Source of the DNA: a virus | Length of the DNA: 43,686 nt | Strand: one strand, 5' to 3' | IMG/VR virus record: IMGVR_UViG_3300049457_000038 | Coordinates: 1 to 43,686 of that record | Part shown: positions 30,118 to 39,163 of the stretch, in pieces | How positions within the stretch are numbered: the first letter of the stretch is position 1 | Layout: each line of letters starts with the position of its first letter | The notes under the pieces: generated by a model | Told to the model about the DNA's origin: nothing | Seen by the model: only the letters and a program-made list of their open reading frames with translations | The model's database searches: none | Translations under genes and position numbers: made by a program

Positions 30118-30455
30118 CCCTCGACCCTTCGATGCTCTCGCTGATGCGGGACACGATCACAGTCGAACCCTACACGGGCACGAGCTCGCAGCAGGTCGCG
30201 ACCTTCGGCGCCGCGGTCACCTACAACGCCCTGGTCGAGCCCTGGTACGGCGACGCCACGGTCGACCGTGCGGGACGGCAGTTCATGCCGACCGCCCACG
30301 TCATCCTCGAGGGCCGCGTGTCGATCGACGCGCGCAGCCGCGTGACGCTCCCCGCGGCCATGCTCATCGCGGGCACGCGCACTCCGCCCATCCGCGACGT
30401 GCGGCCGGCACCCAAGAACGACCTGAACCTCGATTACGTGGAATTGCTGTTCTGA
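30114..30455 (+). CDS. Head-tail joining protein
   Basis: 113 residues from TTG at 30114 (TTGA overlap, with GTGAGG upstream); ATG at 30132 is an alternative that lacks a ribosome binding site. Strand-rich (RDTITVEPYTGTSSQQVATF, HVILEGRVSIDARSRVTLPA), as in head-tail closure proteins. Assigned mainly by position between adaptor and tail terminator. Confidence 0.6.
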   Translation: MTLDPSMLSLMRDTITVEPYTGTSSQQVATFGAAVTYNALVEPWYGDATVDRAGRQFMPTAHVILEGRVSIDARSRVTLPAAMLIAGTRTPPIRDVRPAPKNDLNLDYVELLF

Positions 30456-30468
30456 AGGGAAGGCCGAG

Positions 30469-30669
30469 ATGGCAGCGAAGGCGACGCCGGCGCCGGACGA
30501 ACGGAAGGTCCAGCCGCCAGTGGAGGTCCGGTTCACGACGCGCGACGCACCGTGGAACGCCGGCGACGTCGTGGCGCTGCCGCCCCAGGTCGCCGAGAAG
30601 CTCGTGCGCAGCGGCGTGGCCGAGCTCGTCGGTGCGGAAAGGCGGACGGCGAGTGTCCGTCGTCACTGA
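30469..30669 (+). CDS. Small protein of the neck region
   Basis: 66 residues from ATG at 30469 with GGAAGG upstream. VRFTTRDAPWNAGDVVALPP followed by EKLVRSGVAELV resembles small phage proteins of unknown function found among neck genes. Confidence 0.6.
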   Translation: MAAKATPAPDERKVQPPVEVRFTTRDAPWNAGDVVALPPQVAEKLVRSGVAELVGAERRTASVRRH

Positions 30670-30680
30670 GGAGGGCCTGA

Positions 30681-31094
30681 GTGCCCGTCGAGGCCGATCT
30701 GGTCGCATATCTCGATCCGCTCGTCACCGAGACATCGGCGGGGGCGACGCCCGACCTCGTCGAGGGCCCGATGCCAGAGCAGCCCGACGACATGGTCGCG
30801 ATCGCGCACTACCTCAGCGAGCCGAGCGACGACTACACCATGGGGCCGAGCCTGACCGCCCCGGGGTCGGAGATCGAGCGCGTCCAGGTGATGGCCCGGT
30901 CGACCTCCAAGGCCACGGCCCTCGCGCGCGCGGCCGCGTACTACGCGCTCCTGGCCAACCTGCAGAACGTGGTCATGTCCGGCCGCACGTACTTCACGAT
31001 CGAGAGCGAGGGTCCACCCTTCGGCCTGGGCCAGGACGTCAGCAACCGGTGGCGCTACGTGGCGAACTACCGGGTCCGAAAGCAGCGAGGGTGA
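30681..31094 (+). CDS. Tail terminator / minor capsid-like protein
   Basis: 137 residues from GTG at 30681 with GAGGAGGGC upstream. DLVAYLDPLVTET at the start and ERVQVMARSTSKATALARAA in the middle, then FTIESEGPPFGLGQDVSN, fit the DUF3168/phage tail-terminator group that caps the tail tube. Located before the tail-tube genes, as expected. Confidence 0.65.
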   Translation: MPVEADLVAYLDPLVTETSAGATPDLVEGPMPEQPDDMVAIAHYLSEPSDDYTMGPSLTAPGSEIERVQVMARSTSKATALARAAAYYALLANLQNVVMSGRTYFTIESEGPPFGLGQDVSNRWRYVANYRVRKQRG

Positions 31095-31098
31095 GAGC

Positions 31099-31347
31099 GT
31101 GAACAAGCGCCTGCTCCTCGCGCAGCTCGCCGCGGCCGAGACGATCATCGAGGCGATGAAGCTCGCCATCGAGGAGCCCAGGGCGACGGTCGAGGATGCC
31201 CGCCCGGGCAAGCGGTGCCCGCACTGCGGCGAGGAAGAGCGCCTCGAGGACACGTCGACGGCGACGGAGCGACGCACGACCTGCCTGACGTGCGGCAAGA
31301 GCTGCACGTTCGGTCTCACCCTCAGCGAGGTGCCCGCTCATGGCTGA
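31099..31347 (+). CDS. Small zinc-ribbon protein
   Basis: 82 residues from GTG at 31099. Helical N-terminus (LAQLAAAETIIEAMKLAIEE), then a four-Cys ribbon CPHCGEEERLEDTST...CLTCGKSC. Zinc ribbons are not expected among tail genes; function unknown. Its stop overlaps the tail-tube gene start. Confidence 0.65.
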   Translation: MNKRLLLAQLAAAETIIEAMKLAIEEPRATVEDARPGKRCPHCGEEERLEDTSTATERRTTCLTCGKSCTFGLTLSEVPAHG

Positions 31348-32095
31348 TCCTGTCCCTCTCAATTCCGCCGTGGTCTGGGCCGGAGGTTACGCGTTCGAGG
31401 GCCAGATCAACAACATCGAGCTCAAGGCCAGCCGGGCCGAGAAGCCCAACAGCCGCATGGGCGACCAGGGCGAGACGTTCCACCCCGGCTTGGTGTCGGC
31501 CGACGCGAAGGTCTTGGGCTTCTACGACGCGGCCACCATCGACGCGCCGCTGTTCCCGCGCCTGGACACGGACTCGGCAGAGTGGCCGCTCACCATCGGC
31601 CCCCCGGCGGCCACCGCGGCCGCCGCCGGCGCCGACGGCAACATCGCCTACACCATCCGGTCGGCGCAGTTCGCCTACAAGGCCCTCGGCGGGGCACACG
31701 GGGACCTGCTCCCCTTCGACCTCACCTCCCGGATGCGCGGCGGCTCGCTCTACCGCCAGACGATCGTGCTGCCCAAGGCGACCTATGCCGCCACCTCCAC
31801 GGGCACCGGCCGCACGCTCGGCCTCCTGGCGGCTACGCAGAAGCTGGTCCTCACCGTTCACGTGTTCGCGATCGTGGGCGGGTCGTGGGTCTTCACGGTG
31901 GAAAGCGACGACAACGCGCCGTTTGCGACTCCGGTCGTACGCATGACCATGGCCGCGATCACGACCGCCCCCTATCGGCTCGTGACCGAGCTCGTCGGGC
32001 CGGTGGCGACGGACACGTTCTGGCGAGTAGTGCTCACGAAGACTGGCGGCACGAGCATCACGGCGGCCGCCCTGCTCAGTATCGAGCCGGCTTGA
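31340..32095 (+). CDS. Tail-tube-like protein A
   Basis: 251 residues from ATG at 31340. VVWAGGYAFEGQINNIELKA and NSRMGDQGETFHPGLVSADA match the start of many siphophage tail-tube proteins. Residues about 75-251 form a long beta-rich extension. It shares the MGDxGETFxPGL block with the next gene, so the two are probably paralogues. It forms, or decorates, the tail tube. Confidence 0.7.
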   Translation: MADPVPLNSAVVWAGGYAFEGQINNIELKASRAEKPNSRMGDQGETFHPGLVSADAKVLGFYDAATIDAPLFPRLDTDSAEWPLTIGPPAATAAAAGADGNIAYTIRSAQFAYKALGGAHGDLLPFDLTSRMRGGSLYRQTIVLPKATYAATSTGTGRTLGLLAATQKLVLTVHVFAIVGGSWVFTVESDDNAPFATPVVRMTMAAITTAPYRLVTELVGPVATDTFWRVVLTKTGGTSITAAALLSIEPA

Positions 32096-32110
32096 GAAGG
32101 AGATAAGCGA

Positions 32111-32557
32111 GTGAGCGATCCAGTTCTATTCCGCAATGGTTTCTTCGCGTTCACGACCGCCACGGGCTCGGCGGTGTACGTCAACGTCGACGCCTGCAAG
32201 AGCTTCGAGCTGCCTCTCTCCAAGGCCGAGCTGGCCAACAGCGTCATGGGCGACAACGGGGAGACGTTCTACCCCGGCCTGCAGTCGATCCCCGTGGCGG
32301 CCGTCTTCCGCCAGGACTTCGGCGCCGCCGGCATCGACCAGAAGATGTGGAACCTCTGGAACAACGGGACGGCCTTCCGCGTCAAGGCCAGGCCGGTGAA
32401 CGGCGCGGCATCCACCACCAACCCGTCCTACATCATCAACCGCGCCTATCTCATGTCGATCACGCCGATCAGCGGGGCGCACGGCGTGCTGCTCGAGATG
32501 TCGATCGCGATCAAGCCGGGCAGCGGGTACACCCTGAGCCGATCGACGTCGACGTAA
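32111..32557 (+). CDS. Tail-tube-like protein B
   Basis: 148 residues from GTG at 32111 with GAAGGAGATA upstream. SFELPLSKAELANSVMGDNG and ETFYPGLQSIPVAAVFRQDF correspond to the block in the preceding protein. Strand-rich throughout, of the usual tail-tube monomer length. One of the pair is probably the main tube subunit. Confidence 0.65.
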   Translation: MSDPVLFRNGFFAFTTATGSAVYVNVDACKSFELPLSKAELANSVMGDNGETFYPGLQSIPVAAVFRQDFGAAGIDQKMWNLWNNGTAFRVKARPVNGAASTTNPSYIINRAYLMSITPISGAHGVLLEMSIAIKPGSGYTLSRSTST

Positions 32558-32558
32558 G

Positions 32559-32987
32559 GTGAAGGTCCGCATCGACGCCTCCGGGGAGCGGGAAGTGATG
32601 GAGCAGCTTCGGCTGCTCGGGCCCGCCGGCATGAACGCGGCGAAGGCGGTGCTGGCGGCCGTCACGGCCGAGCTCGTGCCGCGGGTCAAGGCCATCACGC
32701 CCGTGGACCCGGAGGACGGCGGGCAGCTCCGCGACTCCGTCCGCACCACGCGCCCGACCATCACGAATAGGGGCGTGATCAGCGCCGGCGTCGTGGCCGG
32801 CGGCGCCCCCCTGAAGGGCCAGCACGGCGGGAACATCTACGCCGTCGTGCAACACGAGGACCTCACGCTGCAGCACGAGTCCGGCGGCGCCAAGTTCGTC
32901 GAGCGGCCGTTCATGGCCGCGGCGCCCAGGGTGCCGGGGCTGCTCGCCGCGGCCGTCGAGCGAGAGGTCGCGAAGATCGTCAAGTAG
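32559..32987 (+). CDS. HK97 gp10-like minor protein
   Basis: 142 residues from GTG at 32559. EREVMEQLRLLGPAGMNAAK, LVPRVKAITPVDPEDGGQLR and DSVRTTRPTITNRGVISAGV are typical of the gp10-like family of head-tail/minor tail factors; the closing KFVERPFMAAA is also typical. It lies after the tube genes, which is not its commonest place. Confidence 0.75.
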   Translation: MKVRIDASGEREVMEQLRLLGPAGMNAAKAVLAAVTAELVPRVKAITPVDPEDGGQLRDSVRTTRPTITNRGVISAGVVAGGAPLKGQHGGNIYAVVQHEDLTLQHESGGAKFVERPFMAAAPRVPGLLAAAVEREVAKIVK

Positions 32988-33001
32988 GGAAAGGAGTCGG
33001 G

Positions 33002-33433
33002 ATGGCCAAGGAGTACACGGTCCGCCTGGGCGGGAAGGAGCGGCCGCTGTTCTACGACACGCCCGAGCGCCGCGCCATCGAGCACGCGTTTGCCTTCGAG
33101 GGCAAGCCCGCGCGGATGCTCGAGCTGCTGCAGGAGCACTTCCGTCCGGACGCGCCCGGCTCCTTCGAGGTGCAGGCCACGATCCTCTGGGCCGGCATCA
33201 GGGCCTCGAAGAAGGGGCTGACCGTCGAGACGGTCGGCGAGTGGATCACTAAGGAGCTGAGGGCGGGGCGGCACATCGCCGAGCTGATCGCGCCGGCGCT
33301 CAAGGCGATCGGCGTCTCGGGGTGCCTCGGCTTCACCTTCGACCTCGAGGAGGCCTCCGAGGACGAGCCGGCCCCTGAGGAGCCCGAGGACGAAGGGGGA
33401 AAAGCGAAGCCGGAGGAACCTCCGGCAAGCTGA
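33002..33433 (+). CDS. Tail assembly chaperone (gpG-like)
   Basis: 143 residues from ATG at 33002 with GGAAAGGAG upstream. Helical protein with an acidic Pro/Glu tail, the usual pattern of gpG-type chaperones that coat the tape measure during tail assembly. Near its end, the slippery heptamer at 33397-33403 and a following hairpin allow a -1 frameshift into the next frame. Located just before the tape measure gene. Confidence 0.85.
   Translation: MAKEYTVRLGGKERPLFYDTPERRAIEHAFAFEGKPARMLELLQEHFRPDAPGSFEVQATILWAGIRASKKGLTVETVGEWITKELRAGRHIAELIAPALKAIGVSGCLGFTFDLEEASEDEPAPEEPEDEGGKAKPEEPPAS
33397..33426 (+). promoter_or_regulatory. Programmed -1 frameshift signal
   Basis: The in-frame heptamer G-GGA-AAA (33397-33403) has the X-XXY-YYZ form and is one base from the lambda G/GT site (G-GGA-AAG). 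After a 5-base spacer, GCCGGAG at 33409-33415 pairs perfectly with CTCCGGC at 33420-33426 around a 4-base loop, a stimulatory hairpin. The -1 frame is open from here to 33702. Confidence 0.88.
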
Positions 33434-33702
33434 CCAGGGTCCCCACATGCGACGAGCTGGACGCCCAACTCGACGTGATGGCCGCACGCCTGGGGCTCCA
33501 GCCCTGGGAGCGCCGGCGCATGACGCCGCAGCAGCTGCGCGAGCTGTGGGAGGGCGAGCGTTGGCGGCAGTCTCGCCTCATGGACATGATCGCCGTGGCC
33601 GCAGCCTGGATCTCGAACCGCATCCCCCTGAACCAGGACGCCACGCAGCCGGACGACGTCGCGCGCGCGATGGCCGGGTACGTGCCCTGGGAGGAGGACT
33701 AA
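33403..33702 (+). CDS. -1 frame extension of the tail chaperone (GT-like)
   Basis: Reached by slippage at 33397-33403; it adds 99 residues, giving a 233-residue fusion. An independent ATG at 33478 exists but has no good ribosome binding site. The sequence has MAARLGLQPWERRRMTPQQL then a C-terminal MDMIAVAAAWISNRI, a pattern typical of T-domain chaperone parts. It should bind the tape measure or the tube protein. Confidence 0.82.
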   Translation, partial: SEAGGTSGKLTRVPTCDELDAQLDVMAARLGLQPWERRRMTPQQLRELWEGERWRQSRLMDMIAVAAAWISNRIPLNQDATQPDDVARAMAGYVPWEED

Positions 33703-33914
33703 GCGAATGTCACCCTGCTGGCGCAGGTCGGGCAAAACCACGGCGCGTTGTGGGCGCGCTGCGCGAGCACAAGCCAAACGATCAGCCACAGTCCGCAGGT
33801 AAAGAAGCTCACCAGGAAGTGCAGGATGTGGTTGACGCCCTGGTGCCGAGCGAGGACGTTGCGCTGACAGGTGGGGCAATACCCCTGAGTCTCTTGATTG
33901 GTCACGAACCACAA
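33699..33914 (-). CDS. Reverse-strand membrane protein with split zinc ribbon
   Basis: 71 residues from a TTG start at 33914 (reverse), with AGGAGGG before it. CPTCQRNVLARHQ at the N-terminus and CPTCASRV at the C-terminus flank a hydrophobic segment, ILHFLVSFFTCGLWLIVWLV. Two membrane-close Cys pairs could form one zinc site. The same layout is found in small bacterial proteins of unknown function. It is the only reverse gene inside the morphogenesis block, so it may be expressed from its own promoter in the lysogen. Confidence 0.75.
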   Translation of the reverse strand: MWFVTNQETQGYCPTCQRNVLARHQGVNHILHFLVSFFTCGLWLIVWLVLAQRAHNAPWFCPTCASRVTFA

Positions 33915-33955
33915 TGCGCCCTCCTGTGATCAGAAGCAAAGCCGAGGCCTGAGCA

Positions 33956-36900
33956 GTGGCACAGGGTGAGGTCCGCTATCGGATCGTCGCAGACGCTTCG
34001 GACTTCGAGAAGGGCATCGCTTCGGCTCGGCGGGAGTTCGAGGCCTTCGGTAAGGCTGTAGCTTCCGGAGTCGGGCTCGGTGCCGGCTTCGCAGTTGGAG
34101 AGAAGGCGGCCGAGGCCCTGATTGGCTCGGTGAAGGCCGTCGCCTCGGCCGTCGTCGACTCCATCGCGAGCTTCGCGAAGATGGGCTCGGAGCTCTCGGA
34201 CATGTCTGCGAAAACGGGCCTGTCCACGAAGGCGCTGCAGGAGTTCGGATTCGCCGCGCGCCTCACCGGTACCAGCACCGAGGCGATGGGCAAGGCCGTC
34301 AACCAGATGCAGAAGCACATCATCGCCGGCGACGCGGCCTTTGGTGCACTGGGGCTTTCCGTTGGGAAGCTGAAGAGCATGGATCCGGAGAAGGCGTTTC
34401 AGCAGGTGGGCGACGCCATCAAGAACCTCCGAACCCCGACAGAGCAGGCGGCCGCCGCCATGGCAGTGTTCGGCAAGGCCGGCGCCGACATCCTGCCCGC
34501 GATCAAGCAAGGCCTGGCCGAGTCCGCCGCGGAAGCGGAGAAGCTCGGCCTGGTTCTGTCGGAGCACGCGGTCGCCGCCGCCGACGCGCTCGACGACGAA
34601 GTCACGAAGCTCAACATGGCCTGGCAGGGTCTGAGCAACCAGTTCGCCGCGGCCGCGGTCGAAGGCGGTGGCATCACCAGAGTGGTCGAAGGTCTCAAGG
34701 ACGGCGTTTCTGATCTGACGCATTGGGTGGTCGAGCACAAGGTGGAAATCTCCGCCTTCTTCGAAGCCATCTCTGACGGGGCTACCTTCGCTTTGGCGGG
34801 CGTGCGCGGCCTGGCCAAGCTGCTGGAGACCGCGTTCGAGAAGGCCCTGTCGCTGGCGCGGCTCCTGGCAAAGCTCCCCGGGGGTGGGGCCATCGGCGAT
34901 GCCGTCGCTTTCGTGGACGCCAAGTTGGCCGGCGCACGCGCCGGCAGCGGAGTATCGGTCACGTCCGGCCCGGTCGGAACAAAGGCGCAGGTTGCTGCCT
35001 GGAGGGCCGACGAGAAAAGGAGAGCCACCGCCGGGTTCGATCCGGAGGCCTACAAGAAAAAGGACGAGGCCAGGAAGAAAGACCACGAAGCGCAAAAGAA
35101 GGCCGCCAAGGAAATGGAGCTGGTCTGGCAGACCGACTTCTGGGAAGCGAACCTCAAGAGCTCCGAGCTGTACGGCAAGCTGATGCTGGAGAACATGGAG
35201 AAGGCCCTCAATCCTCCGATGAGCTCCACCATGCAGGAGATGATCGCCGGCACCAACGTCAACGGCCCGATGGGCGGCTACGTCGACAGTAGCTGGCGCG
35301 GTCTCGGTGGCGTCGGTGGCGACGACATGAACCGCGCCGTCTCGCGACAGAAGGATCTCGGCGTCCCAGGCAACGACTACTGGTCGCAGAAGAAGTCGCG
35401 GGACGCAGCGGCCGCCGCCCGCAAGGGCGCGGGGATGGATCGCTTTCTCGGCGGCGCCTCGGACGTCATCGGTGTCGCGCAGAACCTCGGGGTGGGGGGC
35501 GAGACGCTCGGATCCGTTGGCTACAACCTGGCGGGCGCCCAGCGCAACCGCGCGGCCATCAAAGCGGCCGGCGGCTTCGGCAATCTCAGTACGGGTGCGA
35601 AGGTCGCCATGGTCGGCCAGGGCGTCGAGGGGGCCGTCGACATCGCGAAGCACAGCCCCGGCGGCGCGAAGGGCGCGCTCGGTGGCGCCGCGAAGGGAGC
35701 GGCGATGGGCGCCGCGTTCGGCCCGTGGGGCATGGCCATCGGCGCCGTCGCCGGCGCCATCATCGGTTTCTTTTCCGGTCCGAAGTGGGCGGCCGCGGCC
35801 AAGGTCGGCAGCAAGATCTTCGGCTTCACGGTGAGCGACGAGCTGGGCAAGGCCATCCTCGCCAGCTCGAAGAAGTTCGGCGTCTCGCTCAAGGCCGCCT
35901 CGCTGATGAACCTGGACAAGGCGATCGCCGAGGGCGTGAAGTCCGGCAAGGACGCCGGCTCGTTCGCGCCGCAAACGCTCGACCTGATCAAGGGCATCGC
36001 CGACAAGAGCATCCCGGCAGTGGAGGGCGTCAAGGCGCTGGGCGGCGCCTTCGAGCAGATCAAGGACAGCGCGATGAAGGCCGGGACGATCGGCGACAAG
36101 GCCATGGTCTCGATCATCCAGGCCGCGCGCGCGGCGAAGATCAAGGTGCCGGAGATCGCCGCCTACGTGAAAGAGCAGCTCGGCAAGTCCGCCGCCGCCA
36201 TGGGCGGCATCACGGGCACGCTCGACGGCGGAAAGGTGAAGGGCGGGATCAACATCGCCACCCCCGAGAGCGCGGCCGCGCAGGCGCTGATCTTCTCCAG
36301 CACCTTCTGGGCGATCGTGGCGGAGCAGGGCCTCATGGCCGGCGTCGACGCGATGTCCAAGCCCTTCGAGGCCCTGATGGCGAAGCTCGAGTCCGGCGGC
36401 TTCGACGTCGGCGCGCTCCTCGGGCCGATGGCCGCGATGTTCGCGCTGCTGGGCGAGGGCGGGAACGAGGCGGTCCGTGGCGCTCTCGAGGGGGCGGACG
36501 CCTTGAAGACCGCGCTCGAGGGCGTGGCCAACGCCGGCTACCTGACCATCGACGTGTTCAGTGCGTACGAGCACGCGGCAAGCGACGCCTTCGACCAGGC
36601 CGTCGCCGGCGGCCTCGACTCCGCCTCCGCGTATCAGGCCATCGGGCCACTACTCGCGTCCCTCATGGAGGCCTCCAGGAACACCGGCATCGCCCTGGAC
36701 GCCACCACGCAGGGCCTGATCGACAACGCACGCGCGGCCGGCGTCGCATTCCCGGTCGACCCGATCGATCGGATGGTGGAGGGTATTGACAGGATGGCGT
36801 CGGCCGTCGACCGGCTCGTCGTGCAGCTCGGCGGCGTCGTCCCAACGCTCGATGGTATCGGGCGCGCGGCCGGCAACATTCCTCCCATTCCCGTCGACAC

Positions 36901-37411
36901 GTATCACGGAGGATCGGGCTACTTCCCGGGCGGGCCTCCGCCCACATCCACACCCACCCACATCGAAGGCGACACCTACCATTCGGCCGGCGGCTACGGT
37001 CGCGTCCTCGTCTTCCCGAAGCGCGTCGCGAGAGCCACGCAGTTCAACGTCCATCCGAACGAGGGCGTGGCCGTGATTCCCGCGTCGATGATGGACAACC
37101 GATCCAGCGCGGGTGGGTACGGCTACGCCCAGGGCAGGGGCGCGGCGCCGGACTCCGACATCTCCGGGAGCATCGCCTCGATGGCGGACACCATCGCCGG
37201 CGCGGTCTCTCGGGCCGTCGCCTCGCAGGCACCCGTCCAGAACATCACGATCGCGCCGGAGATCAACGCCATGGCCGACACGATGTCCACGCAGGAAGGT
37301 CGCACCCAGGCCATGGAGGACATCCGCGAGCAGATGACCGCGGAGGTCCGACGCGGGATGAGCAGCCTCATCGACGCGCTCGAGCAGCAGGGCTTCAGGA
37401 GGGGGGCGTAA
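33956..37411 (+). CDS. Tape measure protein
   Basis: 1151 residues from GTG at 33956. Sets tail length and helps DNA entry. N-terminal helices with VRYRIVADASDFEKGIASAR, then hydrophobic stretches (about 36-70 and 587-608, FGPWGMAIGAVAGAIIGFFS), a Lys/Glu-rich coiled-coil middle, and Ala/Gly-rich repeats. At about 0.15 nm per residue the tail would be about 170 nm (inference). Follows the frameshifted chaperone. The ribosome binding site is weak. Confidence 0.92.
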   Translation: MAQGEVRYRIVADASDFEKGIASARREFEAFGKAVASGVGLGAGFAVGEKAAEALIGSVKAVASAVVDSIASFAKMGSELSDMSAKTGLSTKALQEFGFAARLTGTSTEAMGKAVNQMQKHIIAGDAAFGALGLSVGKLKSMDPEKAFQQVGDAIKNLRTPTEQAAAAMAVFGKAGADILPAIKQGLAESAAEAEKLGLVLSEHAVAAADALDDEVTKLNMAWQGLSNQFAAAAVEGGGITRVVEGLKDGVSDLTHWVVEHKVEISAFFEAISDGATFALAGVRGLAKLLETAFEKALSLARLLAKLPGGGAIGDAVAFVDAKLAGARAGSGVSVTSGPVGTKAQVAAWRADEKRRATAGFDPEAYKKKDEARKKDHEAQKKAAKEMELVWQTDFWEANLKSSELYGKLMLENMEKALNPPMSSTMQEMIAGTNVNGPMGGYVDSSWRGLGGVGGDDMNRAVSRQKDLGVPGNDYWSQKKSRDAAAAARKGAGMDRFLGGASDVIGVAQNLGVGGETLGSVGYNLAGAQRNRAAIKAAGGFGNLSTGAKVAMVGQGVEGAVDIAKHSPGGAKGALGGAAKGAAMGAAFGPWGMAIGAVAGAIIGFFSGPKWAAAAKVGSKIFGFTVSDELGKAILASSKKFGVSLKAASLMNLDKAIAEGVKSGKDAGSFAPQTLDLIKGIADKSIPAVEGVKALGGAFEQIKDSAMKAGTIGDKAMVSIIQAARAAKIKVPEIAAYVKEQLGKSAAAMGGITGTLDGGKVKGGINIATPESAAAQALIFSSTFWAIVAEQGLMAGVDAMSKPFEALMAKLESGGFDVGALLGPMAAMFALLGEGGNEAVRGALEGADALKTALEGVANAGYLTIDVFSAYEHAASDAFDQAVAGGLDSASAYQAIGPLLASLMEASRNTGIALDATTQGLIDNARAAGVAFPVDPIDRMVEGIDRMASAVDRLVVQLGGVVPTLDGIGRAAGNIPPIPVDTYHGGSGYFPGGPPPTSTPTHIEGDTYHSAGGYGRVLVFPKRVARATQFNVHPNEGVAVIPASMMDNRSSAGGYGYAQGRGAAPDSDISGSIASMADTIAGAVSRAVASQAPVQNITIAPEINAMADTMSTQEGRTQAMEDIREQMTAEVRRGMSSLIDALEQQGFRRGA

Positions 37412-37780
37412 GTGGCGGTATCGGTCTCGTCGTCGGGGACAGTCACCAGCGACGGCACGGAGCAGACCCTAAAGGCGGACACCGCCTCGGGGTGCTACGA
37501 GCTCCACGTCGACATGATCCTCAGCCAGGCCGGGGAGACGGTCGTGCTGCGGCTCAAGGAGAACGTGCTCGCGGCCGGGACCGTTCGCTCGATCGCCATC
37601 ACTACCGTCGCCGGCGTCGTCACCGAGCCCTCGATCAAGGTCCTCGGCCCGTTCGCGTGCGACCAGGGCGTCACGGCCACGCTGCAGCGGACCGCCGGCG
37701 TGGCGCGGGCGTACCCGTGGAAGCTCCTGAGGGTCCCGATCTGGCTCTTCGCGGGGCTGCTCGCCCGCTTCCTCGCCTGA
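37412..37780 (+). CDS. Small tail protein, unknown
   Basis: 122 residues from GTG at 37412, directly after the tape measure stop. Beta-rich (ETVVLRLKENVLAAGTVRSI) with a hydrophobic C-terminal segment RVPIWLFAGLLARFLA that may be membrane- or partner-interacting. Function unknown; probably a tail-tip component. Confidence 0.55.
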   Translation: MAVSVSSSGTVTSDGTEQTLKADTASGCYELHVDMILSQAGETVVLRLKENVLAAGTVRSIAITTVAGVVTEPSIKVLGPFACDQGVTATLQRTAGVARAYPWKLLRVPIWLFAGLLARFLA

Positions 37781-37783
37781 CCC

Positions 37784-39163
37784 ATGCTGCTCCACTACGA
37801 GCCTGCCGTCCCGCACCTGTGGAGCAGCTCCTTCATCGCGGAGACCGAGAAGGGCATCGGCCGGCCCGGGCGCCCGGAGATCTATCCCGGCCTGGAGATC
37901 GCATTCCCCGGCGGGAGCAAGCGGTATGCCCCCGTCGGCATCGCCTCGGCCGCCCACGGCGGCTACGAGCCGCGACTGCTGCCGCCCTTCCCGACGATCG
38001 CCCGCTCCGTCAACGAGCGCACGAACAACCTCTCCGACCTCGAGGTGGAGGTGGAGATCAGCGACGCCGGCGACCGCGCGGCCGACCGCCGCCAGCTGGG
38101 CATCCGCCTGGCCACCTACCGCCAGAGCTATCGCAACAGCGTGGCCACCATCCGCCTGCTCTCGCCCAACGTGAGCGACGCCGACTCTCCGATCGTGTTC
38201 TCCGGCGTCGTGGACACGGCCGAGCAGGTGAGGCCGCTCGTCTGGCGCCTGCGCCTGCGCCTCGCCGATTCGCCCCTGAAGTACGGCTTCCTCCCGCGGG
38301 CGATCATCAGCCAGGCCGATTGGCCCTCGGCCCACTTCGACGCCCTGGGCCAGTACATCCCGATCATCTATGGGACGCACAACAGCACGGGGATCACGGC
38401 CGCGGGCTTCGTGCCCTGTCACTACGTTGACCAGCTGGGCTTCCGGTACCTGGTCGGCCTCGGCCACATGAAGACGATCCGCACCGTTTACTCGGCCGGG
38501 GTCGCGGTCGACACTGCGAACTACGCCGTCACCTATCCGACGGTGAACGGAAAGCTCGTCACGCTGATCGATTTCACCGCCACGCAGGGCACGAACGACG
38601 TCACCGTCGACCTCGACGGTCTCTCGGACAAGGCGGACGGCACCGGCAACCTCATCTCGAACCCGGCGGAGGTCCTGCAGCATCTCCTGGTGAACTTCGT
38701 CTTCGGCGACTGGCGCTCGGGCGAGTACCTGTCCGCCTCGACGGCCCCGATCCACGCGCCCTCCTTCGTGGAGACCGCGAACTTCCTCAGCGCACGCGGG
38801 CACGAGTGCTCCCGCCGGCTCTCGGTCCCGATGCGGGCCCTCGACCTGGTTAACGAGTGGGCGGACAACCACGGGGCGAAGCTCTTCTGGAAGGGCAACG
38901 GCCAGCTCGCCGTCCGCATGAACGATCCCAACATCACCCGGCTGTACACCGATGAGCAGTGGTTCCACGCCGACGAGGACGAGGCGGGCGCCTTCGCGCT
39001 GCGCTCCGACGCCCAGGGCATCACGCGCGAGATCTCCCTGCCGTACCTGTTCGGCGAGACGGAGGGCAAGTTCTACCAGGGGATGATCGCCTCCGACCTC
39101 TCCGTGGCGCAGAAGGTCGCGATCTCCCTCGATCAGCCCTGGAGCGCTTCCCGCGTGGTCTGA
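37784..39163 (+). CDS. Tail-tip / baseplate protein
   Basis: 459 residues from ATG at 37784. Mixed beta structure (EIAFPGGSKRYAPVGIA, RNSVATIRLLSPNVSDADSP, SGVVDTAEQVRPLVWRLRL). This layout with VFSGVV-type segments is seen in siphophage tail-tip proteins encoded after the tape measure. A mid-region ADNHGAKLFWKGNGQLAVR suggests a hub-like subdomain. The exact family was not recognised. Confidence 0.6.
   Translation: MLLHYEPAVPHLWSSSFIAETEKGIGRPGRPEIYPGLEIAFPGGSKRYAPVGIASAAHGGYEPRLLPPFPTIARSVNERTNNLSDLEVEVEISDAGDRAADRRQLGIRLATYRQSYRNSVATIRLLSPNVSDADSPIVFSGVVDTAEQVRPLVWRLRLRLADSPLKYGFLPRAIISQADWPSAHFDALGQYIPIIYGTHNSTGITAAGFVPCHYVDQLGFRYLVGLGHMKTIRTVYSAGVAVDTANYAVTYPTVNGKLVTLIDFTATQGTNDVTVDLDGLSDKADGTGNLISNPAEVLQHLLVNFVFGDWRSGEYLSASTAPIHAPSFVETANFLSARGHECSRRLSVPMRALDLVNEWADNHGAKLFWKGNGQLAVRMNDPNITRLYTDEQWFHADEDEAGAFALRSDAQGITREISLPYLFGETEGKFYQGMIASDLSVAQKVAISLDQPWSASRVV

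Noticed and set aside
33902-36574. An 890-residue reverse open frame over the tape measure.
   Set aside because: Low-complexity Arg/His-rich antisense of the tape measure, without recognisable domains.
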